Both the position numbers and the translations under genes were made by a program. A DNA stretch of 5,369 bases from Bacteroidales bacterium UBA714 (GTDB lineage: Bacteria > Bacteroidota > Bacteroidia > Bacteroidales > UBA932): contig DBLW01000126.1 of NCBI GenBank assembly GCA_002298075.1, positions 1 through 5,369 on the forward strand, given 5' to 3'. Shown in pieces: positions 1-5,369 of the stretch (the first letter of the stretch is position 1; each line of letters begins with the position of its first letter). The notes under the pieces were generated by a model. The model had not been told where the DNA came from. It saw only the letters and a list, made by a program, of their open reading frames with translations, and did not search any database.

Positions 1-192
1 TATCTTTGTATCCAGATCTGCTTTATTTGTTTTTATCAGTTTATGTTTACTGCAAAGGCTTTCTTTACAGTAGAAAAAAGAATAGATTACAATGAAGAAA
101 ATATCATTTTTGGAGGAAGACTTTCTGAATACAAATACTATGATATGCACCACATAGTAGAACAAGTCATCAAGTATGCTGATTCAATTTAA
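1..192 (+). pseudogene. glf: UDP-galactopyranose mutase C-terminal remnant (partial)
   Basis: The frame starting at base 1 stays open to the TAA at 190-192. From about base 88 it encodes a stretch with NIIFGG and GGRLSEYKYYDM, the hallmark C-terminal flavin/substrate-binding block of UDP-galactopyranose mutase, followed by a short helix and the stop. This family converts UDP-galactopyranose to UDP-galactofuranose for surface polysaccharides. Upstream of about base 85 this frame turns into a Phe/Cys-rich string. The usual YYPxxxxxN...LYxKYxxLA segment, expected some 25 residues earlier, is missing in all three forward frames. I therefore read it as a truncated or degraded gene end, with recognisable homology limited to about 85-192. 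A frameshifted or divergent gene continuing to the left cannot be excluded because the window begins here. The AT-rich composition fits a horizontally acquired polysaccharide locus. Confidence 0.6.
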
Positions 193-202
193 GATAGAAA
201 CT

Positions 203-224
203 CACTAATGTCCGGTAAAAAATC
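203..224 (+). repeat. left terminal inverted repeat
   Basis: Left arm of the cassette. It begins CACTAATGTCCGGT and runs into six A residues followed by TC. Aligned with the reverse complement of 376-396, the first 14 positions match at 12, and the A-rich tail matches with small gaps. Confidence 0.6.
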
Positions 225-375
225 GAGATAAAACAACATAACCCCATGAATTCAAACAACTTACAAAGATTTTGCAATTCAACCGATTTGAAAAAGACAA
301 CAGATTAATTATCAATACTATACCACAATAGAGCGGTTTAAATTGCACTTTTTATACTTATTAACCAGGTCCGTG

Positions 376-396
376 GATTTTAACCGGACACTAATG
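376..396 (-). repeat. right terminal inverted repeat
   Basis: Right arm of the cassette. Its reverse complement begins CATTAGTGTCCGGTTAAAA, against CACTAATGTCCGGTAAAAA at the left end. The TGTCCGGT core is identical in both arms. Confidence 0.6.
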
Positions 397-505
397 TTGG
401 CTTTTATCAATATGAATTTTAAAATCTGCGACAGTCCATTCTTCGGATTCATGCAGATTATTTAAACGTTTTGCGTAAATTTGCCAGTTTATAATTTCAT
501 TCGGC
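397..505. other. AT-rich spacer upstream of the glycosyltransferase gene
   Basis: No recognised gene lies here. The spacer contains a probable promoter near its right end and a weak interrupted hairpin (423-429 pairing with 453-459). On the minus strand an open frame from ATG at 507-505 to TAG at 393-391 would encode 38 residues of plausible composition (it includes WQIYAKRLNN and EEWTVADF). I do not recognise the family, and its stop lies inside the inverted repeat, so it is not called as a gene. Confidence 0.5.
476..483 (+). promoter_or_regulatory. probable Bacteroidetes -7 promoter element
   Basis: TAAATTTG matches the Bacteroidetes primary-sigma -7 consensus TAnnTTTG exactly. It ends 22 bases before the glycosyltransferase ATG, so transcription would start around 488-492 and leave a leader of roughly 15 bases. 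I find no good TTG -33 element at the expected 19-21 base spacing, so the promoter may be weak. AT-rich DNA gives such matches by chance fairly often. Confidence 0.4.
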
Positions 506-1732
506 ATGAAGACGGCGATTGTCATATTGAACTGGAACACGGAAGGCTTCCTCAAAAGGTTTCTTCCGGGGCTTCTGCACTCCGTACAGGAAGAAGATGC
601 AGAAGTCATAGTCGCGGACAACGCCTCCACAGACGGTTCCATAGCCATGATGAAAGAATTTTTTCCTCATGTAAGGACAATCACATCCGAAAAGAATCTC
701 GGTTTCACGGGAGGATACAACAGGGCATTCGATATAATCGTACCGGAAAAAGCAGGAAAAGCAGACAAAGAAGCAGACGGAATAGAGAATGAAAGGGAGA
801 TTGCAGAAGTTTCCGGAAAGCCTGCCAAAGAAGCAAGGGCATGCCGCAAGGCAGATGAAGCCCCGGAATATTTCGTTTTGATAAACTCAGACATAGAAGT
901 CACGCCCGGATGGCTAAGGCCCCTGACGGACTGGATGGACAGTCACCAGGAATGCGGTGCATGCGCTCCAAAGCTGCACAGCCTGCAAGAAAGGGAGATG
1001 TTCGAGTATGCCGGTGCTGCCGGAGGATGGCTCGACAAATACGGATACCCGTTCTGCAGGGGGCGTGTGATGAAAAGGCTTGAACGGGACTGCGGACAAT
1101 ACGACACGACGGAAAATGTGTTCTGGGCCACAGGAGCCTGCCTTATGGTAAGGAGCAGCCTTTACAGGAAGCTCGGAGGACTCGACGGAAGGTTTTTCGC
1201 ACATATGGAGGAAATAGACCTGTGCTGGAGGATGCAGCTCGAAGGTCATAAGGTCACGGTAGTGCCGCAATCGCTTGTATATCATGTAGGCGGAGGCACA
1301 CTGTCTCAGACATCGCCTTTCAAGCTATTCCTGAACTACCGTAACAATCTGCTGATGCTCAGCAACAATCTCGGCAAGACCTTTGCGCTCGGGCTATACA
1401 GAAAAGGCATGGACCCCACAAAGGCAGCACAGAAAGGCCTGAGGATGGCAAGACACAGGATTTTCATGAGAATGATCCTTGACGGGCTATCCTCTGCAGC
1501 ATATCTCGCGTTATTCAAGCGTGAGTGCTTCAAGGCCGTATGGAAGGCGCACGGAGAATACAGGAGCAAGCGCAATTCTCCTGACGTGGCACAGATACGT
1601 GACTATCTCGAAAGGCATGGCAAAGCATCCTCTGTCGAAGGATGGTACAGCCGGTGGATAATACCGCAGGCGATGTTGAGAGGAAAAGACATATTCCGGA
1701 GCATCAGGAAAGAGGATTTTTATAAAGGATAA
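506..1732 (+). CDS. glycosyltransferase family 2 (WbbL/rhamnosyltransferase-like, COG1216 type)
   Basis: This 408-residue protein probably transfers a sugar from a nucleotide sugar to a growing surface glycan at the inner face of the cytoplasmic membrane. The GT-A fold begins at residue 3 with AIVILNWN, followed by VIVADNAS (nucleotide-binding D38), NLGFTGGYN (64-72), the metal-binding NSD motif (127-129) and EEIDLCWRMQLEG (235-247), which carries the presumed catalytic acidic residues. After VYHVGGGT (259-265) come the NYRNNLLML block and a hydrophobic segment (about 320-337) that may sit against the membrane. Residues about 80-119 are an extra Lys/Glu/Ala-rich insertion between GGYN and NSD, where relatives have only a short link. 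The start is chosen because ATG 506 lies directly before the first beta strand. No Shine-Dalgarno motif is visible, which is usual for Bacteroidetes. It probably leads an operon with trkA. Donor and acceptor cannot be told from sequence. Confidence 0.93.
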   Translation: MKTAIVILNWNTEGFLKRFLPGLLHSVQEEDAEVIVADNASTDGSIAMMKEFFPHVRTITSEKNLGFTGGYNRAFDIIVPEKAGKADKEADGIENEREIAEVSGKPAKEARACRKADEAPEYFVLINSDIEVTPGWLRPLTDWMDSHQECGACAPKLHSLQEREMFEYAGAAGGWLDKYGYPFCRGRVMKRLERDCGQYDTTENVFWATGACLMVRSSLYRKLGGLDGRFFAHMEEIDLCWRMQLEGHKVTVVPQSLVYHVGGGTLSQTSPFKLFLNYRNNLLMLSNNLGKTFALGLYRKGMDPTKAAQKGLRMARHRIFMRMILDGLSSAAYLALFKRECFKAVWKAHGEYRSKRNSPDVAQIRDYLERHGKASSVEGWYSRWIIPQAMLRGKDIFRSIRKEDFYKG

Positions 1733-1743
1733 TTTTTGACAAA

Positions 1744-3102
1744 ATGAAAATAATCATCTCAGGGGCAGGAGAAGTCGGTTCTCACCTCGCAAAAATGCTG
1801 AGCAATGAAGCCAATGACATCACCGTCATAGATTCCGACCAGGGCAGGCTTGAAGCTCTCGCATCCAATACGGATGTCATAACCGTCGAGGGCAACCCGT
1901 CGGCCATACGCACTCTCAGTGAGGCTGGAGCGGCTGAGGCGGACCTTTTCATTGCAGTGAACCCGTCAGATTCCCAGGATGTGAATATAGTGAGCGCCAT
2001 ATTGGCGAAGAAACTCGGCAGCAAAAAAGTCACCGCAAGGATAAACAATGAGGAATATCTCACATACGAGAACAAATACCTGTTCACGGAAATGGGCATA
2101 GACCTGATGTTCTATCCGGAAAAAATCGCGGCCGGGGAAATAATAGACCTGCTCAAGAGGACTGCTGCAGCCGATTCGCTTGACTTCGCAAGGGGCAAGC
2201 TTCAGATTGCGGTATTCAAGCTCGAGGAAGAGTCCCCTCTCATAGGGATGAACATGGCGGAGTTCAGCACCGTAGCGGCCGAGGAGGGCCAGAAATTCAG
2301 GGTCGTCGCCATATCCAGGAACGACGAGACCATCATCCCTAAATTCGACACCAAGTTCAAATATCATGACCTTGTCTTCATCATTTCCAAGAGGGAGGGC
2401 ATGGACATGCTGATGAAATACATCGGCAAGCGTAACATAGAGGTCAACAACCTTATGATTCTCGGGGGAAGCCCCATCGGCGAAATGGTCGCCAAGCAGC
2501 TCAGCAGGCAGATGGAGTCCATCAAGCTGATAGAGATGAACAAGGAGAAATGCATAGATCTTTCCGAAAAGCTGCCAGGCAATGTGATAATCGTGAACGG
2601 GGACGGAAGGAACTCTGACATGCTGCAGGAGGAATCAATACGCGAATATGATGCTTTTGTAGCAGTGACCAACAATTCGGAAACCAACATCCTGGCATGT
2701 GTAGCCGCCAAAAGGCTCGGTGTCGCAAGGACCATCGCAGAGGTGGAGAACCTTGAATACATCAGGCTCGCCGAGAGCATGGGAGTGGACGCTGTGATAA
2801 ACAAGAAGCTCATAACGGCAGGCAGGATATTCAAATTCACCCTGAGCAACAAGGTCCGTTTCATCAAATACATGAGCGGCACGAATGCGGAAGTTCTGGA
2901 GTTCATCGTGTCACCTGATACTGCGATAACAAAGAAAGCCCTCAAGGACATGGACTTCCCGAAAAACGCCATCATAGGTGGCGTCATAAGGGGCAATGAA
3001 TCATTCATAGCCGTAGGCGACACCCAGATTCAGGCATACGACAGGGTTGCGGTCTTCGCTCTTCCGGAGGCCGTCAAAGAAGTTGACAGATTTTTCAGAT
3101 AA
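1744..3102 (+). CDS. trkA: Trk potassium uptake system regulatory subunit TrkA
   Basis: This 452-residue protein has the full TrkA length and the four-part layout RCK_N - RCK_C - RCK_N - RCK_C. It is a peripheral cytoplasmic protein that binds NAD(H)/ATP and gates the membrane K+ channel subunit TrkH/TrkG. The first Rossmann unit starts at residue 1 with the dinucleotide motif GAGEVG (7-12) and the ribose-binding acid D30 in VIDSD. The second unit starts near residue 237 with ILGGSPIG (239-246) and E264 in LIEMN. Here the central glycine of GxGxxG is Ser243, so nucleotide binding in this half may differ. The C-terminal RCK_C spans roughly 370-450. It begins 11 bases after the glycosyltransferase stop and ends 8 bases before the ABC-F gene, so it probably shares their transcript. 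No trkH is adjacent, although the two are paired in many genomes; it must lie elsewhere if the system works. Confidence 0.95.
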   Translation: MKIIISGAGEVGSHLAKMLSNEANDITVIDSDQGRLEALASNTDVITVEGNPSAIRTLSEAGAAEADLFIAVNPSDSQDVNIVSAILAKKLGSKKVTARINNEEYLTYENKYLFTEMGIDLMFYPEKIAAGEIIDLLKRTAAADSLDFARGKLQIAVFKLEEESPLIGMNMAEFSTVAAEEGQKFRVVAISRNDETIIPKFDTKFKYHDLVFIISKREGMDMLMKYIGKRNIEVNNLMILGGSPIGEMVAKQLSRQMESIKLIEMNKEKCIDLSEKLPGNVIIVNGDGRNSDMLQEESIREYDAFVAVTNNSETNILACVAAKRLGVARTIAEVENLEYIRLAESMGVDAVINKKLITAGRIFKFTLSNKVRFIKYMSGTNAEVLEFIVSPDTAITKKALKDMDFPKNAIIGGVIRGNESFIAVGDTQIQAYDRVAVFALPEAVKEVDRFFR

Positions 3103-3110
3103 ACCGTAAG

Positions 3111-4967
3111 ATGGCAAGCTACCTCCAGATAGAAAACATATCGAAATCATACGGGCCTAAGATTCTTTTCGAGAATATAGGCTTCAACATAAACGAAGGA
3201 GACAAAATCGCGCTCATAGCTCCCAACGGAACCGGCAAGACATCGCTCATGCGTATTCTCGCCGGCAAGGACAAGTCAGATTCAGGAGGAAAGATAATGT
3301 TCCTCAAAGACATAAGCATCGCTTTCCTTGAACAGGAATACGCGTTCGACCCGGAAAAGAGCATATTCAGCCAGATAATGTCTTCAAGTGCGGAGTTCAC
3401 CTCAGGGCTTGACCAGGAACACCTGTGGGAATACGAGCGCAGGGTCATCAAACTCCTCGGAAATTTCAATCTAACGGACCCTGAGCAGCAGATGAAGGAA
3501 CTTTCCGGAGGTGAGGTCAAGCGTGTGGCAATAACGCAGATGCTTGCCTCGGAGGCGGACTTCTTCATCATGGACGAGCCGACCAACCACCTTGACATTG
3601 ACGCGATTGAATTCATGGAAGGCTATCTGAGCCGTTCAAGGTGTACCCTCCTTATGGTCACGCATGACCGGTATTTCCTGGACAGGGTGTGCAATACAGT
3701 CATGGAAATGGACCATGGCGCAATATACACCTACCGCGGGAATTATCAGAATTACCTTGAGAAGAGAGAGGAAAGGATTGCCAACTACAATGCAGAGACG
3801 GACAAGGTGCGCAATATCCTGCGCCGTGAGCTTGAATGGATGCGCAGCACCCCATGCGCAAGGACCGGCAAGGCAAGATACCGCATCAACGCATTCTACG
3901 ACCTCAAGGACAGGGCTTCGCAGACATATACGCAGAAGCAGGTCAGCATGTCGGAGATGAAAGGCGCGACAAGGCTCGGCACCAAAATAATCAACTGCCG
4001 CGACCTGAGTTTCTTCTACGGGGACAAATGCTACCTTGACAAATTCACATACAATTTCCAGAGGTATGAGAAAGTCGGCATTGTCGGACGCAACGGAGCG
4101 GGAAAATCCACATTCCTGAACATCCTGACAGGAAACTATACTCCGGAAATGGTCTGCACAGACCCAGGCTCATACTCATATGGCTCCGGATGCGGCCTGA
4201 TGACCGGAATCATAGAACGCGGCGAATCGCTAAAAGTAGGATATTACCACCAGAGCGGAATGAAGTTCAATCCTCAGGATACAGTCCTTGACATTGTGAA
4301 TGACACCTCACTCCTGAACAGGTTTCTCTTCCCTCATGACATGCTCAACAACAAAGTCGAAAAGTTGAGCGGAGGAGAGAGGCGCAGGCTGTACCTGCTG
4401 ACCATACTGATGCAGCAGCCGAATCTTCTGATTCTGGATGAGCCGACCAACGACCTGGACATTGTCACCCTCAACATACTTGAGGAATATCTCAAGGAAT
4501 TTGCAGGTTCGCTGATAATCGTGTCGCATGACCGCCATTTCCTCGACAAGCTGGTTGACCACCTGTTCATATTCTGCGGCGACGGGCTTGTGAAGGATTT
4601 TGTCGGAAGCTACAGCGAGTACAGGGAGTTCATAAAGGAATATGAGGCGCAGCAGCGCTCCGCGGCCCGTGCACAAGAAAAGGCGGAAAAAGAAAAGGAA
4701 GCCGCGAAGGCCAAGGCTTCTGCATCTGCGGAACCTGTCCCGGCCAAAAAGAAGAAGCTGAGCTGGAAGGAGCAGAGGGAGATGGAGCAGCTTGAAAAGG
4801 ACCTGGAGACTCTTGCAGCGGAAAAGGCGGAGCTGGAAACCATGCTCGGCAACGGCGCCTTGCCTTTTGACAAGCTCCAGTCAGCATCCGAACGAATCGG
4901 GCAGATACTGGCGGAGACAGACGAAAAAGAGCTCCGTCTTCTGGAGCTCTACGAAACTATTTCATAA
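3111..4967 (+). CDS. uup: ABC-F family ATPase, Uup-like (ribosome-associated)
   Basis: This 618-residue soluble protein has two ATP-binding cassettes and no membrane segment, which is the ABC-F layout; the family acts at the ribosomal E site or in ribosome assembly rather than in transport. Cassette 1 has APNGTGKT (37-44), LSGGE (131-135), IMDEPTNHLD (153-162) and switch His185. Cassette 2 has GRNGAGKS (326-333), LSGGE (419-423), ILDEPTNDLD (441-450) and His473. The first Walker A lacks its leading Gly (Ala37). The interdomain linker carries LEWMRSTPCARTGKARYRINAFYDL-like Uup features (241-265). A Lys/Ala/Glu-rich tether (about 515-550) leads to a C-terminal coiled coil (about 550-618) like the Uup CTD. 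Residues about 349-366 form a Gly/Ser/Tyr-rich loop after Walker A2 that I do not expect in relatives. There is no sign of the extended features of antibiotic-resistance ABC-Fs. The uup symbol is by resemblance; another ABC-F subgroup is possible. Confidence 0.9.
   Translation: MASYLQIENISKSYGPKILFENIGFNINEGDKIALIAPNGTGKTSLMRILAGKDKSDSGGKIMFLKDISIAFLEQEYAFDPEKSIFSQIMSSSAEFTSGLDQEHLWEYERRVIKLLGNFNLTDPEQQMKELSGGEVKRVAITQMLASEADFFIMDEPTNHLDIDAIEFMEGYLSRSRCTLLMVTHDRYFLDRVCNTVMEMDHGAIYTYRGNYQNYLEKREERIANYNAETDKVRNILRRELEWMRSTPCARTGKARYRINAFYDLKDRASQTYTQKQVSMSEMKGATRLGTKIINCRDLSFFYGDKCYLDKFTYNFQRYEKVGIVGRNGAGKSTFLNILTGNYTPEMVCTDPGSYSYGSGCGLMTGIIERGESLKVGYYHQSGMKFNPQDTVLDIVNDTSLLNRFLFPHDMLNNKVEKLSGGERRRLYLLTILMQQPNLLILDEPTNDLDIVTLNILEEYLKEFAGSLIIVSHDRHFLDKLVDHLFIFCGDGLVKDFVGSYSEYREFIKEYEAQQRSAARAQEKAEKEKEAAKAKASASAEPVPAKKKKLSWKEQREMEQLEKDLETLAAEKAELETMLGNGALPFDKLQSASERIGQILAETDEKELRLLELYETIS
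4921..4950 (-). terminator. intrinsic terminator of the minus-strand maturase gene, inside the ABC-F coding end
   Basis: Read on the minus strand, AGAGCTCC (4950-4943) pairs perfectly with GGAGCTCT (4935-4928) around a 7-base loop. The hairpin is followed at once by TTTT then CGT, so five T residues run together including the last stem base. This is a classic rho-independent layout, beginning 7 bases after the maturase stop codon. On the plus strand the tract precedes the hairpin and no T-run follows, so it should act in one direction only. The bases also encode the last coiled-coil turns of the ABC-F protein. Confidence 0.65.
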
Positions 4968-5369
4968 GCCTCTTCCTTGCCCACGGGATTACTCCTGCAG
5001 GCGCCTGCTCCGATGCAAGCAGTTCCTTCATCTTCTTCATGTACGGGGCAATGTGCGAATAGAACATCACCAGTCCGTCACACAATACATTCAGCCCGGT
5101 CTCGCCGTTCTCGCCCCTGCTGAAACGGTGCTTCGGACACTCTCCGTGACATGCGAAATACCATCTGCACTGCCCGCACCTGCGCGGAAGCGAATTGCGT
5201 TTGGAAATCCCGAAGTTCCACTGCTCCTGCGATGTCATCATACCTCTGAGAGAATCCTCACCGACATTGCCGAGGCGGTATTCCGGATATACGAAATGGT
5301 CGCACGGATAAAGGTCTCCGTTATGCTCTATTACAGAGTTGCCGCCGCAAGTCTCCGCAAATACGCACA
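4957..5369 (-). CDS. anaerobic sulfatase-maturating enzyme (radical SAM/SPASM), C-terminal part
   Basis: This is the last 136 residues of a gene that enters from the right edge of the window; the radical SAM core with CxxxCxxC lies outside. The enzyme oxidises an active-site Cys or Ser of sulfatases to formylglycine without oxygen, using S-adenosylmethionine and three [4Fe-4S] clusters. The visible part is the SPASM domain. Counting from the first complete codon, Cys lie at 1, 7, 22, 64, 67, 73, 77 and 96, the pattern expected for the two auxiliary clusters. The motif PCDHF (21-25) holds the Asp after Cys that acts as catalytic base in characterised enzymes. GECPKHRF, GLNVLCDG and HIAPYMKKM are family hallmarks. 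It ends at TAG 4959-4957 and converges on the ABC-F gene with an 11 bp overlap. The Bacteroides homologue was once called chuR. Its presence suggests that sulfatases acting on host glycans are encoded elsewhere. Confidence 0.93.
   Translation of the reverse strand, partial: CVFAETCGGNSVIEHNGDLYPCDHFVYPEYRLGNVGEDSLRGMMTSQEQWNFGISKRNSLPRRCGQCRWYFACHGECPKHRFSRGENGETGLNVLCDGLVMFYSHIAPYMKKMKELLASEQAPAGVIPWARKRLMK

Larger units (their letters stand above)
203..396. mobile_element. ~194 bp inverted-repeat cassette (MITE or internally deleted IS remnant)
   Basis: This AT-rich segment is flanked by imperfect inverted repeats at 203-224 and 376-396. They share the core TGTCCGGT and the outer pattern CAyTArTG, with an A-rich inner part that differs by a few bases and small gaps. 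It is too short for a transposase. The longest forward frame starting with ATG inside it (247-309) would encode only 20 residues with no recognisable motif. Small size, paired ends and no coding capacity fit a MITE or the fused ends of a deleted insertion sequence. The repeat resembles ends I associate with Bacteroidetes IS4-type elements, but that is from memory and untested. I could not identify a convincing target-site duplication. It lies just after the glf remnant and before the glycosyltransferase promoter region. Confidence 0.5.

Noticed and set aside
1..8. TATCTTTG, a perfect TAnnTTTG match at the window start
   Set aside because: It lies at the edge with no upstream context and within AT-rich DNA where chance matches are common; no intact gene follows closely.
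247..309. 20-residue forward frame inside the inverted-repeat cassette
   Set aside because: It is very short, with no motif, no ribosome-binding evidence and no resemblance to a transposase start I can support.
423..459. Interrupted hairpin (AATCTGC with GCAGATT, plus a short inner stem) ahead of the glycosyltransferase gene
   Set aside because: The stem is broken by an internal loop and wobble pairs, lies upstream of the proposed start of transcription, has no T-run, and resembles no riboswitch I know.
2364..3023. Long minus-strand open frame (219 residues) opposite trkA
   Set aside because: It is antisense to a full-length, motif-complete TrkA, and its Ser/Met/Leu-rich composition is what the reverse of this codon usage produces.
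3119..3616. Minus-strand open frame (165 residues) opposite the ABC-F first cassette
   Set aside because: It is a shadow of conserved ABC-F motifs with no independent domain or start signal.
3111..4967. ABC-F protein as an antibiotic-resistance (ribosome protection) factor
   Set aside because: The short interdomain linker and the C-terminal coiled coil fit housekeeping Uup-like proteins, and no resistance or mobile context adjoins it.
4997..5008. Perfect 12-bp palindrome GCAGGCGCCTGC just downstream of the ABC-F stop, considered as a plus-strand terminator
   Set aside because: It has no loop unless only four base pairs form, no T-run follows, and it lies in the maturase coding sequence, where it is explained by Ala-Pro-Ala-Gly codons.

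Overview
This window looks like chromosomal DNA from a Bacteroidales-type bacterium of moderate GC. Three things point that way: a TAnnTTTG-type promoter element, no clear Shine-Dalgarno motifs ahead of the starts, and the family versions present (a Uup-like ABC-F protein and an eight-cysteine anaerobic sulfatase-maturase C-terminus). ATA (Ile) and AGG (Arg) codons are frequent in the main genes. The genus cannot be fixed from the sequence alone.

Bases 1-505 are AT-rich and look like worn accessory DNA. They hold the last ~35 codons of a UDP-galactopyranose mutase (glf) with no matching upstream part in the window. Next is a ~194 bp cassette bounded by imperfect inverted repeats with a TGTCCGGT core, probably a MITE or deleted insertion sequence. 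An AT-rich spacer with a likely promoter follows. Base composition changes sharply near base 500.

Bases 506-4967 form a tight same-strand run with spacings of 11 and 8 bases: a family 2 glycosyltransferase carrying an unusual charged insertion, the Trk potassium-uptake regulator TrkA with no TrkH beside it, and a Uup-like ABC-F ATPase. The three are probably co-transcribed, although their functions (surface glycan assembly, potassium uptake, ribosome/translation maintenance) are not obviously linked.

Bases 4957-5369 hold, on the minus strand, the C-terminal third of an anaerobic sulfatase-maturating radical SAM enzyme, cut off by the window edge. It converges on the ABC-F gene and overlaps it by 11 bp. 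Its likely intrinsic terminator lies inside the last codons of the ABC-F gene. I see no clearly new multi-gene system. The points most worth a second look are the embedded terminator, the inverted-repeat cassette next to the glf remnant, and the lineage-specific insertions in the glycosyltransferase and ABC-F proteins.
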